DNA of 64,000 bases from CAZEER01 sp964511215 (GTDB taxonomy: Bacteria > Fidelibacterota > Marinisomatia > Marinisomatales > UBA1611), in NCBI GenBank assembly GCA_964511215.1, contig CAZEER010000003.1, positions 1-64,000 on the forward strand, read 5' to 3'. Shown here piece by piece: positions 8,474 through 18,004 of this stretch. A program made the translations under genes and the position numbers. Positions within the stretch are counted from its first letter, which is position 1. Each line of letters begins with the position of its first letter. Under the pieces are notes generated by a model that did no database searches, was not told the origin of the DNA, and worked only from the letters and a program-made list of their open reading frames with translations.

Positions 8474-10185
8474 TTTACTGTTTGCGGACAGAAATCTTTT
8501 TCTTTTCCTGGAACACTATACTCATATGGACCATGATATATTTTCACCGGTGAATCAAAGTTTACATGAGGAAGTGGTGGAGATGGGGCTGACCATTCAA
8601 CTGTTGTTGATCCCCAGGGATTCTGTTCTTTCAATTTTTTATTACTTAATGTTATAATTATATTGAGGATAAAAGGTATTTGAGCTAAACCTAAAATAAA
8701 TGCAGATATGGTCATAAATTCATTCCAATGGAGAATATCTGAAGCGTGGGCATATTGCTGACCACCATCATACATCCTTCTGGAAAGACCAGCCAGACCT
8801 TGAATAAACATAGGCATAAAGATACCGTTCATTGCTAGAAATGAAGGATAAAAATGTAATTTTCCCATCGACTCACTTAATTGTCTACCAGTTATTTTTG
8901 GGAACCAATAGTAGATACCTGCGAACAAAGCAAATAAAGTACCAGGAGCAACGACATAGTGGAAGTGACCAATAACATAATACGTATCATGGAGATAAAT
9001 ATCTGACGCAGCTACACCCAGAGGGAGACCTGTTAGACCGCCGATGCCAAACATTGGGAGGAATGAAAGTGCAAAAAGCATAGGTGTGTTGAAACGTATA
9101 GATCCACCCCATAGTGATATGAAAAATGCGGTAAGAACCACAACTGATGGGATTGATATTATCATGGTGGTTAATTGAAAAAAGGCACTCATAGACTGTC
9201 CCATGCCAGTTAAAAACATATGATGGGCCCAGACAATAAATGACATGAATCCCAAAAATCCAATCGCATAGACTAGTGATTTATATCCCCACAGAGGTTT
9301 TCGTGTATTGTTGGCTAAAATTTCACCAACAATTCCAATTGCTGGTAAAATCAATACATAGACTTCAGGGTGTGCTAAAAACCAGAAAAGATGTTGCCAC
9401 AATAACGGAGACCCTGATCCATAGGCCTCGACACCGCTCCCTGCGTAAACAAGGCCTGATGGTAGAAAGAAACTTGTGTCAGCCAACCTATCCATAAGTT
9501 GTAAAACCGCGGCAGCTTCAAGAGGTGGAAAAGCAAGAATTAGGAGGAAGGATGTTACAAGCTGTGACCAGACAAAAAAAGGCAACCTAAACCAGGACAA
9601 TCCCGGTGCTCTTAACTGGACAATGGTAACAATAATGTTCATTGATCCCAAAAGAGAAGAGGTAATTAAAAACACCATTCCCAATAGCCACATTGTCTGT
9701 CCAGATTCAAAAATAGATAGAGGAGGATAAGAAGTCCATCCGGATCGTGCAGCTCCTTCAGGTGTGAAAAAGCTTGCAACCATTATAACACCACCTAAGA
9801 AATATGACCAATAACTCGCAGAATTCAGTTTTGGAAATGCCATATCAGGTGCACCTATTTGTAGGGGAACAAGGTAATTCCCAAAGGCACCTACTGCGAG
9901 TGGTACTACGCCTAAAAATATCATAATAGTTCCATGCATAGCACCTAGGGTATTATAATTTTCGGGTAGCATAACGCCACCACTTTCAGAGAAAAACCAG
10001 TCTCCAATATATGGAATTACCTGCTCTGGGTAAGCCAACTGATAACGCATGATTGCCATCAGTATAAAACCAAACAGTAAAAAGAGTAGAGATGTTATGC
10101 CATACTGAAGTCCGATAATCTTGTGGTCAACTGACCAAACATATTTTTGGAAAAAATTTTCTTCGTGGTGGTGTGATGAACTCAT
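8470..10185 (-). CDS. coxA: Cytochrome c oxidase subunit I (aa3 type)
   Basis: A 571-residue catalytic subunit with twelve helices. The haem a ligand region (AMHGTIMIF), the CuB ligands (AHPEVY with the cross-linked Tyr, and AHHMFLTGM) and the haem a3/haem a histidines (IGHFHYVV) are all present. The HPEVY Tyr and upstream polar residues fit an A-type oxidase. The N-terminus is His-rich (SSSHHHEE). It reduces oxygen to water and pumps protons. Haem A would be supplied by the ctaA/ctaB genes at 21.4-23.8 kb. Confidence 0.97.
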   Translation of the reverse strand: MSSSHHHEENFFQKYVWSVDHKIIGLQYGITSLLFLLFGFILMAIMRYQLAYPEQVIPYIGDWFFSESGGVMLPENYNTLGAMHGTIMIFLGVVPLAVGAFGNYLVPLQIGAPDMAFPKLNSASYWSYFLGGVIMVASFFTPEGAARSGWTSYPPLSIFESGQTMWLLGMVFLITSSLLGSMNIIVTIVQLRAPGLSWFRLPFFVWSQLVTSFLLILAFPPLEAAAVLQLMDRLADTSFFLPSGLVYAGSGVEAYGSGSPLLWQHLFWFLAHPEVYVLILPAIGIVGEILANNTRKPLWGYKSLVYAIGFLGFMSFIVWAHHMFLTGMGQSMSAFFQLTTMIISIPSVVVLTAFFISLWGGSIRFNTPMLFALSFLPMFGIGGLTGLPLGVAASDIYLHDTYYVIGHFHYVVAPGTLFALFAGIYYWFPKITGRQLSESMGKLHFYPSFLAMNGIFMPMFIQGLAGLSRRMYDGGQQYAHASDILHWNEFMTISAFILGLAQIPFILNIIITLSNKKLKEQNPWGSTTVEWSAPSPPLPHVNFDSPVKIYHGPYEYSVPGKEKDFCPQTVK

Positions 10186-10214
10186 TATAGTATATGATGT
10201 ATCTTTATCTTATC

Positions 10215-10541
10215 TTAATCGATCTCTAAATTGTAATTTTCTTCAAATACTTCAGTGCCAAGCATTCTGATAGCATCCCATGTCATTTTAGTACAAACTC
10301 TAGCACAAACCTGACATCCTGTACATTCATTGTAACGTACCTGGACTGGGGGTATAACTGGGAATTCGTATTTACCAGTTGCAACTGGCTCAATACAATC
10401 AACGGGGCAAAAGGGAACACATGCCTGACATCCTGTACAGTTATCTTCATCTACCACCGCAATGAGTTTTGGTCGCTTTGTTTTTTCTCTAGCGTATTCA
10501 GGAAGATCGGGTATCCCTTTGAAATAGTTATATGCTGACAT
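10215..10541 (-). CDS. Ferredoxin with two 4Fe-4S motifs, inside the oxidase operon
   Basis: A 108-residue soluble ferredoxin. Two complete cluster motifs are visible: CTGCQACVPFCP near residue 35 and CTGCQVCARVCT near residue 75, separated by a longer loop than in clostridial ferredoxins. There is no signal peptide, so it is cytoplasmic. It lies 29 bases upstream of coxA on the same strand. A ferredoxin is not a known partner of aa3 oxidases. It may serve an unrelated reductase, or act in haem A or Fe-S supply; its place in the operon is the odd feature. Confidence 0.85.
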   Translation of the reverse strand: MSAYNYFKGIPDLPEYAREKTKRPKLIAVVDEDNCTGCQACVPFCPVDCIEPVATGKYEFPVIPPVQVRYNECTGCQVCARVCTKMTWDAIRMLGTEVFEENYNLEID

Positions 10542-10616
10542 GTATTATGTACTCTTAAAATAATCTAGATTAGAACCCAAATTTAATAATATTATTCCCG
10601 AATCAATGAAAGATTT

Positions 10617-10775
10617 TTATTTTAGTATATATTTCTCAATGGCTAATCCGGAGCCAAAAAAAATAGCACCAGCAAGCAGTAATCTAGGATCCATTAGACT
10701 AGGGAATTTTATTATAAATCCTACTGCAATCATGAACATTCCTAATAATTCCAAACCTTTTGCCGCGTAGTACAT
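10617..10775 (-). CDS. Small membrane protein (52 residues)
   Basis: The reading frame MYYAAKGLELLGMFMIAVGF... ends in IEKYILK. Two hydrophobic segments (about 8-24 and 30-45) suggest a hairpin membrane protein. The start ATG overlaps the preceding gene's stop as TAATG, which strongly supports real, coupled translation. It fills the otherwise empty gap before the ferredoxin. I recognise no family. Confidence 0.65.
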   Translation of the reverse strand: MYYAAKGLELLGMFMIAVGFIIKFPSLMDPRLLLAGAIFFGSGLAIEKYILK

Positions 10776-11260
10776 TAATCTTTTTCGTTTTGATTAGGTT
10801 CCAATTTACTAAGGATATCAAGCTGTTCTTTAAATGCATTATTCTTAATCTTTAGAGTCCAGATATGATGAATAAATGCTAGAACAAATAAAGGGCCATG
10901 CAACGGAGCGGTTAACATTTGATTCTCTACAGCTCCTATATGGATTACCCATCCACCGACTAATAAGATTGTAAGCATTAATTGAGGGAAAAGATTCATT
11001 TTTAATTTTCTTTCTCTTGTCCAGAGTTCAGCTTTACCAAATCCAGACTCAATTGCATTTTTTAGAGCTTTACCTGTGGAAATAAAAAAATACATAACCA
11101 CGGTCTCAGTAATTGTAAAGATTAGAATCATAAATAAAGAGAATCGGGTATGGCTGGCGCCTAAAATGCTGAAGTCCCAATATCCACTAGCACCAACAAG
11201 TATAAGGTTTATAAGGTTAGCCAGCATTAAAGCATAGCAGGAAATCATAAAAATGTACAT
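10775..11260 (-). CDS. Four-helix membrane protein at head of oxidase operon
   Basis: A 161-residue integral membrane protein with about four helices and conserved-looking His residues (GASHTRFSL, GGWVIHIGA, PLHGPLF, FIHHIWTLK). The tail is charged (KLEPNQNEKD). It is the first gene of the oxidase transcript. The His pairs in helices could bind haem or metal, but I do not recognise the family, so this is only a possibility. The upstream 148 bases separate it from the divergent cupredoxin gene and should hold both promoters. Confidence 0.65.
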   Translation of the reverse strand: MYIFMISCYALMLANLINLILVGASGYWDFSILGASHTRFSLFMILIFTITETVVMYFFISTGKALKNAIESGFGKAELWTRERKLKMNLFPQLMLTILLVGGWVIHIGAVENQMLTAPLHGPLFVLAFIHHIWTLKIKNNAFKEQLDILSKLEPNQNEKD

Positions 11261-11409
11261 CTTATTATATTTTTCTCTTTAAATGATAATTGAAAAATTA
11301 CGTTATTATCTTTACAGTTTCCTGAAATGTTAAGTATTAATTTGTATGTTTAACTAAGAAAAATTATTGGTAATTTTAGTGCAATTAATTATGTATTAAA
11401 GGAGCTCGT

Positions 11410-12111
11410 ATGAGTGTTAAATATTTAGTCGCTTTTATTTTTATTTTTGCTTTAGCTGATGCAGGAACCCTAAAAGGTCATGTGAGCTATATTGGAAGAA
11501 ACTTTAAAAATAAGCCACTCCGAATGGATGCTGATCCTGTTTGCGGTTCGTCTCACTCGGGAAAAGTTTATAGTGAAGCTTTCAAGTTAGCTGCAGATGG
11601 TTCAATGGAAGATGCATTAGTCTATTTGAAAAAAGTCAGTTATGATGGTACACCCTCTAAACCAGTAGTATTAGATCAGAAAGGTTGTGTATATGTGCCT
11701 CATGTTTTTGGGATGGTTGCAGGACAGGAACTCCTTATAAAAAATAGTGATGCGACTTTGCATAATATCCATTCTATGCCAAAGGTGAATAAGGAATTCA
11801 ATTTTGCAATGCCAAAAGTGGTGAAAGAAAAGAAAACTACATTTTCGAAATCAGAAGAATTTCCTTTTTATATAAAATGTGACGTTCATCCATGGATGAA
11901 ATCATGGGTTTTGGTCTCTGATAATCCTTATTTTGCAGTTACAGATAAAAATGGTAATTATTCTATTGATGGAATTCCTCCAGGGACCTATGAGGTTGTA
12001 TGTTGGCAGGAAAAATTTGCAGCTAAGAAAAAGTTCATCATTGAAAATGTAACAATAAATAGTGGAGAAACTGTCAAGGATTTTGTTTTAAAAGGTCCTA
12101 AACCAAAATAA
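11410..12111 (+). CDS. Exported cupredoxin with carboxypeptidase-regulatory-like domain
   Basis: A 233-residue protein with a signal peptide (about 1-19, ends ALADA). The domain at about 25-180 carries a plastocyanin-type copper site: His in LHNIHS and a Cys-x2-His-x2-Met loop (KCDVHPWMKS). A short beta-sandwich regulatory-like domain (DKNGNYSIDGIPPGTYEV) follows. Such proteins resemble methylamine-utilisation-type cupredoxins. It faces the oxidase operon and precedes a Sco gene, so an electron-carrier or copper role for the oxidase is likely (inference). The start is well supported by AAAGGAG six bases upstream, and a strong terminator follows. Confidence 0.85.
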   Translation: MSVKYLVAFIFIFALADAGTLKGHVSYIGRNFKNKPLRMDADPVCGSSHSGKVYSEAFKLAADGSMEDALVYLKKVSYDGTPSKPVVLDQKGCVYVPHVFGMVAGQELLIKNSDATLHNIHSMPKVNKEFNFAMPKVVKEKKTTFSKSEEFPFYIKCDVHPWMKSWVLVSDNPYFAVTDKNGNYSIDGIPPGTYEVVCWQEKFAAKKKFIIENVTINSGETVKDFVLKGPKPK

Positions 12112-12125
12112 ATAATAAATTCATT

Positions 12126-12155
12126 AAAAAAGGCAGATATATCTGCCTTTTTTTT
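12126..12155 (+). terminator. Rho-independent terminator after cupredoxin gene
   Basis: A GGCAGA / TCTGCC stem with a TATA loop, extended by flanking A- and T-runs. It lies 15 bases after the cupredoxin stop. Confidence 0.88.
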
Positions 12156-12167
12156 TATTAGTATAAA

Positions 12168-12989
12168 ATGAAGCATGTACTTATATATAGTTTTTGTATT
12201 TTTTTTATAAGTTGTGAAAAAAATAAGAATATATATTGGGTTAAAGGAACCGTACAATCTGTTAAACCAGAATTGAATAAGGTTATTATTGCGCATGATA
12301 CTATTCCAGATTTTATGATGCCCATGGTTATGCCATTCTTAGTTAAGAATAAAAAAGAAATGGAATTCCTTAGAGTTAGTGATAGTATACACTTTCAATT
12401 AGTGTGGGATGATATTAAACCATATGCGAGGGATTTTGAGGTAGTAGGTCAGGGGAAGTTGATTGAAGAAGATGATTTCTTTGATGATGAATTTTCTGAA
12501 AAAAACATTGGCAATATTATTGATGATGGCACTTTTCTAGATGTAGATAATAAAGTAGTGAAATTATCAGATAGTGATGGTAGATACAGATTTATATCTT
12601 ATATTTTTTCTAGGTGTCCTATGCCTAACATGTGTCCAGCAATAGTGATGAAAAATCGTTATCTGGCTGATAACTTTCCAGAAGTAGATTTTATTATGGT
12701 GAGTTTTGATTATAAATATGATACTCCTAATGTTTTAAATAGAGCTTATGGTTTGACTATTGGAGATTATAATAATTGGTATGTCTGGTCCAGCTCCGGT
12801 TACATAGATGATGTTTATAAACTAATTAGACAATCAGGCGGTAATTTCTGGGGAGTAGAGAAAGACAAAATTGGTCATTCTTTAAGTTCAATATTGATTG
12901 GACCAAAAAGAGAAATATTGGGCGTCTGGAAAGGGGATGAATGGGAAGCTAATCAGGTCGAGAATGCGATAATCCTCAATATGCAATAA
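12168..12989 (+). CDS. Lipoprotein with CusF-like domain fused to Sco-type thioredoxin fold
   Basis: A 273-residue copper chaperone for CuA assembly. The lipobox is ISC at about residue 16. Residues 24-105 look like the small copper-binding domain often found before Sco in this setting, with a Met-rich DFMMPMVMPF segment. The Sco domain follows, with CPMPNMCP (two Cys, five residues apart) and the distal His in IGHSLSS. Sco proteins metallate or reduce the CuA site of subunit II (family knowledge). The gene starts 12 bases after the cupredoxin terminator, so it may need its own promoter or read-through. Confidence 0.88.
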   Translation: MKHVLIYSFCIFFISCEKNKNIYWVKGTVQSVKPELNKVIIAHDTIPDFMMPMVMPFLVKNKKEMEFLRVSDSIHFQLVWDDIKPYARDFEVVGQGKLIEEDDFFDDEFSEKNIGNIIDDGTFLDVDNKVVKLSDSDGRYRFISYIFSRCPMPNMCPAIVMKNRYLADNFPEVDFIMVSFDYKYDTPNVLNRAYGLTIGDYNNWYVWSSSGYIDDVYKLIRQSGGNFWGVEKDKIGHSLSSILIGPKREILGVWKGDEWEANQVENAIILNMQ

Positions 12990-13017
12990 AAAAGCCCATG
13001 ATTATTTATGGGCTTTT
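12990..13017. terminator. Bidirectional terminator between Sco and octahaem cytochrome genes
   Basis: An AAAAGCCCAT / ATGGGCTTTT perfect ten-base stem with an eight-base loop between two convergent genes. A-runs and T-runs on both sides let it work in both directions. Confidence 0.9.
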
Positions 13018-13039
13018 AAAAGAATCTAATTAGTTTAGT

Positions 13040-16039
13040 TTACCAATCTTCATCATCTCCCCAGTCATCTTCATCCTCCCACTCGTCGTCTCCTTCACTG
13101 TCTTCACCCGCACTATCAAAGTCATAACCATTCTCATCAAAATAAGATTTGATAATATCATCAATATTAGACTTGCCTTTTATAGACCATAAATAATCTC
13201 TTAATCCATCGAGCATTGCTGTTGTGTCTCCTCCAAGTGCTACCAGCGCTTTACCCCAATCTGATTCTGCACCTTCAAATGATAGTATCTCACTATCAGG
13301 AATATATGGTGCAGGCATTTTGGTTCCCGGCATTATTCCTTGTGGGTTTTTTAGCCATTCAGTGACCCACTCAGCATTTAAACGTTCTTTTGTGATAACA
13401 AGGTTTGGAGCCCAGGTAGGTGCATCACCGGTAGGGAAGGTTTCACCATAGAAGTGACAACTGTTGCACTGCCCAATTTCATGAAGTTTGTTCCCGGCAG
13501 CAAATTCTGTACTAGATTGATCAAATTGGTGGATGCCTCTATAATTTACAGTCTCATGATCTATGTGCTGGAAGTAAGCTATAATTGCATCCCATTCTTC
13601 ATCTGTTATTTGATGAAAGCTGGGCATTTTGACTTGCAGATTAGGTCTAATTATAGATGGGTTATTAAAAAATGATAGCAACCAATCTGGATTGGCTTTT
13701 CGGCCTTCTGAATTAAGATTTGGAGGTCCATATTCAGGAGGACCAATATGTTCTACTAATTGCCCACCTCTATTATCAATAAGATGGCATCCTTGGCAGT
13801 TGTATTTTTTGACAAGGCGGTGTCCTTTTTTATAAATATCAGGTGCTTTATTATGTGCTAATAGTTTTTCACCCACTTTATTTGAATTAAATGCAAGTAC
13901 GGCTGTTGTAACAGCTTCAATTTCATCTTCAGAAAAATAGAAATTTGGCATTTTTAACAGATCTAGGTGTTGGCTTTCTTTGCCTCTATCATATATCCGT
14001 GGAGTTCGTAATTTATTTTCGATCCATGCGGGAACTGTATGTGGGATATCATGTAAAAGTCCTAAGGCATATTTGCCTACCGGCTTTGATCCCTCTTCAG
14101 TGATCTCTACACCGATTGGTTTTGCATCATCAAATCCATCAATATGGTGACAGCCAAAACAACCATAATGGCGTATACTTTTTTCACCAATGAAATTTAA
14201 TTTTTGGGAGCTACTCATTTTTTCTGCTTTTGCTTTTGCAAATTTTTCTGGATTTGATTTTTTTAACCAATTAATTGTTAGCTCATTCAGGATATCTTTA
14301 TCATATTGATGGTCAGGAGATTGTTCGAAGGCTTCATTTTTATCTTCAAGCAAGTATGCTGTCAAATCTTTTGCTTGTTGAGGATCAAGTCTTAAGTTTG
14401 GCATTTTTGTGTCGGGCATATATTCTTGTGGATCCATTAGCCAATCATACAGCCACTCTGCTGAAACCTTAGAACCTAACCCAACTAGATTAGGACCTTG
14501 TATCTTAGTTAAATTATTATAATTGTTAATAACAGGTGCATTCTCAGGTGTTTTTTCAGAGATATGACATCCCATACAACCAACAGCATTAAAAAGTTTT
14601 TCACCATTAACAGCATCTCCAATAAATCTATCACTGTTACTTCCTAGCGTTTTATCTTTTTTGGAAAATAAGTATTGAGTAATACCTGCAATTTCTACAT
14701 TATTAAATGCAGTGATTTTAGGGTGCTCTTGATTTTTTTGTTCAAAAACGGCAGGCATACGGGTGTTATACCTAAAATGCTTAGGGTTTTTCACCCATTT
14801 TGCTACCCAGTTTTCAGTTAATTTTTCATTTAACCTTTTCAGACTAGGTCCTGCCTTTGATTGACTGGGCCAGTTTGCATTATGATGACAACCATTACAG
14901 CCTGCTCTGTCAACAAGTGACAGACCAAAATTGATTTTTTCAGCTCCTGCAAGGTCACTGGTATTAGAATGACATTTAAAGCAACTTGCCTGCGTGTATT
15001 TTGTGGGAAGCATTGGCGTTAGCCAGTGGTGGTTCACTTTCCAATCGTGTTCATCTATCCACCTCTGTTCATCTTCAGGGCTATTAGGAGTATGAGAAGA
15101 AGATAAGAATGATGTACCACGGCTTCGTCCTGCGTGACAGCTTGTACAACCAAAATTATTTAATGGGTGTGGTGATTTTGATGTGAGATAAAGATCTAAG
15201 TTTGGATGCGATGTATAGGGCTGCGGTGCATCTGAAAAATCTGGATTATTTATACCAAGGTGACAACTGGTACATCGATCTACGACAGGAACAGATGCAA
15301 AATTGACATCATACTTAACATCTGCGACTACAACCTGATGAACTTTATAATAAGGGTCAAGAAAATCAAGAATCGGAAGATCACGTACAATATCACCGAG
15401 CTTATTTGCAATAGTCATCTTATTGCGATCAAGTTTAGTTAATTTATTTTCAGTGAGTGTGAATTGCTTTTTATACTTATCTAATTCATCTTGTTTCTCT
15501 TTTACGATAGATTCGATTGATTTTATTTGTTTTTCTGTTGCAGTTATCTGTATCTCTGTTTCTTCTCTTGCTAATCTAAGTACATCAAGTCTATCAAGGG
15601 CTGCATTGTAATCATCTATATGGGTTGGGCCATGGTCTCCATGGGCATTATCTGCTTCAACAAGGTATTTTAGAGCATCAACATTTGCCTTATGACTTTG
15701 GTAGGTCATGTTCTGATCATAGTGCTTATCTTTTAATGAATTTAGTTTTTCAGTTAATTCTTTTAGTTCATTACTCTGGCCATCATATTCTTTTTGAGCA
15801 TCAGCCAATGCGCTTTCATAAATTGATTTATCTTTCTCAATCTCATTAGCTTGCTGCTCCAATTTTTGTTGAGCTATTTCAATTTCCAGTTTTCGAAATT
15901 CTTTCTGGTAATCTTTAAATTCATCATCATTATCATCAACAAACACCCAGACAGTAACAGCAAGAAATATTATGGATGATATTGCAAACCATCTATTTAA
16001 TAGGTTGATGTCCCAGTATCTTTCGTCGTTTTTAAACAT
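13040..16039 (-). CDS. Membrane-anchored octahaem cytochrome c with coiled coil (bc complex subunit)
   Basis: A 999-residue cytochrome. One membrane helix (about 16-35) is followed by a long charged coiled coil (about 38-210) and a periplasmic part with eight CxxCH haem sites. These lie near residues 256 (CTSCH), 298 (CTSCH), 353 (CFKCH), 382 (CNGCH), 489 (CMGCH), 627 (CFGCH), 747 (CQGCH) and 859 (CNSCH). Several modules carry a downstream MP(N/A/S) motif for a Met ligand, as in class I cytochromes. It is the last gene of the bc operon and replaces cytochrome c1/f as electron acceptor from the Rieske protein. The C-terminus is strongly acidic and ends EDDWGDDEDW, identical to the end of CoxB. 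Confidence 0.9.
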   Translation of the reverse strand: MFKNDERYWDINLLNRWFAISSIIFLAVTVWVFVDDNDDEFKDYQKEFRKLEIEIAQQKLEQQANEIEKDKSIYESALADAQKEYDGQSNELKELTEKLNSLKDKHYDQNMTYQSHKANVDALKYLVEADNAHGDHGPTHIDDYNAALDRLDVLRLAREETEIQITATEKQIKSIESIVKEKQDELDKYKKQFTLTENKLTKLDRNKMTIANKLGDIVRDLPILDFLDPYYKVHQVVVADVKYDVNFASVPVVDRCTSCHLGINNPDFSDAPQPYTSHPNLDLYLTSKSPHPLNNFGCTSCHAGRSRGTSFLSSSHTPNSPEDEQRWIDEHDWKVNHHWLTPMLPTKYTQASCFKCHSNTSDLAGAEKINFGLSLVDRAGCNGCHHNANWPSQSKAGPSLKRLNEKLTENWVAKWVKNPKHFRYNTRMPAVFEQKNQEHPKITAFNNVEIAGITQYLFSKKDKTLGSNSDRFIGDAVNGEKLFNAVGCMGCHISEKTPENAPVINNYNNLTKIQGPNLVGLGSKVSAEWLYDWLMDPQEYMPDTKMPNLRLDPQQAKDLTAYLLEDKNEAFEQSPDHQYDKDILNELTINWLKKSNPEKFAKAKAEKMSSSQKLNFIGEKSIRHYGCFGCHHIDGFDDAKPIGVEITEEGSKPVGKYALGLLHDIPHTVPAWIENKLRTPRIYDRGKESQHLDLLKMPNFYFSEDEIEAVTTAVLAFNSNKVGEKLLAHNKAPDIYKKGHRLVKKYNCQGCHLIDNRGGQLVEHIGPPEYGPPNLNSEGRKANPDWLLSFFNNPSIIRPNLQVKMPSFHQITDEEWDAIIAYFQHIDHETVNYRGIHQFDQSSTEFAAGNKLHEIGQCNSCHFYGETFPTGDAPTWAPNLVITKERLNAEWVTEWLKNPQGIMPGTKMPAPYIPDSEILSFEGAESDWGKALVALGGDTTAMLDGLRDYLWSIKGKSNIDDIIKSYFDENGYDFDSAGEDSEGDDEWEDEDDWGDDEDW

Positions 16040-16047
16040 ATATAATA

Positions 16048-17166
16048 TTATATATTGAAAAAATATTCAGGTATTGCTATAAAATATTTCAAATTAAAAA
16101 TCCATCTAAAATACATTTTCAATGGAAGCCCCAACATTACTAAACCAAAAACCATGAGAGAAACATATCGCACAGGTCCATAGGCCTCAAACATCTCTTT
16201 GAGCCAGGTTTTCGCTAGAATAATCGGCAGTATGAGTAAATAGATTCCCACTACCATAAAGCCTAAAGCTTCTCTAAGTAATATGTTATCAGGGAGTCCT
16301 GTGCCAAGCAATTTCACCCAAAAATATTCAGATAAATTTACATTATTAAGTGCAACAACTTTATGTGCATCCCAATATTCAAAAGGGCCATAAAAGTTCC
16401 AGTTAGGTCCTCTGAAAAATGTTCCAAGCACAATTAGAAATAGCCAGAGTACAATCCAGCCATACATAAAAATAAAGACCCCGACTCTCCTCTCTTTAAA
16501 AGAATAGTAACCATCTCCTTTTTTATTAATGTCCATATATGGAATAGCCATTAAACCAAGTATGCAAAACATTGGTAGTACTATCCCAGCAATCCATGGG
16601 TCATAGTAGACAAGCATTTCTTGGAGCCCTAAAAAGTACCATGGAGCCTTAGATGGATTGGGTGTTGATGCTGGGTTTGCGGGTTCTTCTAATGGTGCTG
16701 CAACTAAAATAGACCAGACTGTCAAAAATACTGTAAAGAGAATTAAGGCTATAAATTCAATATACACTAAATCTGGCCAGACAAGAACTTTGTCGTCAGG
16801 ATCGTTGTACTCTGAAGGCTTTAAACCTTTTTCTAATCTTTCATCATTTATATATGCCTTGTGCATCGCAAGCCAGGTAAAGAAAAAAATTGAATATACC
16901 ATTAGAACGATTGGGAAATTATCTCCTTTCATTAGAATGACACTGAAGTTTTCATCCATATAGCCTACCGCGAAGAAAAATGTAATTACCGCCATGGCAA
17001 TTGCACAACCAGGCTTAGTCCATAATAAATAAAATCCAAGCTTACGATTTATTTTATCAAACCAGTCTGTAGGAGGAAATAAAATAGGTATCAAAACTGT
17101 CAGCATAGAAAAGCTAATAGTTGGTGACGAGAGATAATCTACAGTATGTTTAAATACATCAAGCAT
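16048..17166 (-). CDS. Cytochrome b C-terminal part (subunit IV-like) of bc complex
   Basis: A 372-residue membrane protein, the second half of a split cytochrome b. The quinol-site motif is NPSKAPWYFLGLQEM, with APWY in place of PEWY, a form seen in other bacterial bc complexes with a split b subunit. It is longer than plant subunit IV (about 160), with extra helices at both ends. It follows the b6-like gene by 13 bases and precedes the octahaem cytochrome by eight, so the three are co-transcribed. It forms part of the Qo site and carries no haem ligands. Confidence 0.9.
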   Translation of the reverse strand: MLDVFKHTVDYLSSPTISFSMLTVLIPILFPPTDWFDKINRKLGFYLLWTKPGCAIAMAVITFFFAVGYMDENFSVILMKGDNFPIVLMVYSIFFFTWLAMHKAYINDERLEKGLKPSEYNDPDDKVLVWPDLVYIEFIALILFTVFLTVWSILVAAPLEEPANPASTPNPSKAPWYFLGLQEMLVYYDPWIAGIVLPMFCILGLMAIPYMDINKKGDGYYSFKERRVGVFIFMYGWIVLWLFLIVLGTFFRGPNWNFYGPFEYWDAHKVVALNNVNLSEYFWVKLLGTGLPDNILLREALGFMVVGIYLLILPIILAKTWLKEMFEAYGPVRYVSLMVFGLVMLGLPLKMYFRWIFNLKYFIAIPEYFFNI

Positions 17167-17179
17167 AAATAATTCCTAT

Positions 17180-17974
17180 TTATAATGGCCCTGAGATACC
17201 ACCGTCCTTTCTGATACGCCAGAAATGGACTGCCATAAAAATCATCATTATAAATGGTACTGCTATACAATGGATAACGTAAAACCTTAAGAGAGTTGCC
17301 TCACCAACAAATCTCCCACCAATTAGAGCAAATCGAACATCAGAGCCAATATGGACTAGGTTTATATCTCCAATAGCTAGGAGACTAGCACCCGGACCTT
17401 CATGACCTATGAAAGGGTGAGCCCTCGCCATATTTGACCCAACTGTTACTGCCCATATAGCTAGCTGATCCCAGGGTAGCAAATAACCTGTAAATGATAA
17501 AAACATGGTCATTGTCATAAGCAATACCCCAACACCCCAGTTAAATTCTCTTGGAGGCTTATATGATCCAGTCATAAAAACTCGTAGCATGTGAAGCCAA
17601 ACAACGAGAACCATTGCATGAGCTGCCCAACGATGAAGTTCACGCATTATACCAAGAGGCACCTGCTCGGTCAAGTCTATAATATCAGTATAGGCATATT
17701 CAACCGTTGGGCGATAGTAAAACATCAGAAGGATGCCGGTAATAGTAAGATTGACAAAGAGAAAAAAAGATAATCCTCCCATGCACCATGTATAGCCTAC
17801 TTTCACTGCATGTTTAGGCAATCTTGCAGGATGAAGATGTAAGAAAACGCTACCTAGAACTGCATGCATTCTCTGTCTACGGGTATGAGGGACACCTGAC
17901 CTAATAATTGATTTCCATACTTGGGATTCACCTAAGGTTTCAAGGATTGATTTTTTATTTTGTTTTTCAGCCAT
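17180..17974 (-). CDS. Cytochrome b6-like subunit with predicted covalent haem ci site
   Basis: A 264-residue, four-helix subunit. Haem b ligands are His114 and His128 (LHRW and WLHMLRVF) paired with His235 and His250 (YVIHC and AVHFWRIRK). The protein ends ISGPL exactly like b6. Cys64 in GYTWCMGGLSF aligns with Cys35 of cytochrome b6 (YCLGG), which binds haem ci covalently in b6f and Bacillus bc complexes. An extra haem at the Qi site is therefore predicted. LLPWDQLAIWAVTVG is the conserved helix C loop. The likely substrate is menaquinol. Confidence 0.94.
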   Translation of the reverse strand: MAEKQNKKSILETLGESQVWKSIIRSGVPHTRRQRMHAVLGSVFLHLHPARLPKHAVKVGYTWCMGGLSFFLFVNLTITGILLMFYYRPTVEYAYTDIIDLTEQVPLGIMRELHRWAAHAMVLVVWLHMLRVFMTGSYKPPREFNWGVGVLLMTMTMFLSFTGYLLPWDQLAIWAVTVGSNMARAHPFIGHEGPGASLLAIGDINLVHIGSDVRFALIGGRFVGEATLLRFYVIHCIAVPFIMMIFMAVHFWRIRKDGGISGPL

Positions 17975-18004
17975 TATTTAAGATTAATATTATTAGAAAT
18001 TTAT

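Noticed and set aside
9476..9730. 84-residue plus-strand frame inside coxA
   Set aside because: Antisense shadow of a highly conserved gene with no motif or ribosome-binding site of its own.
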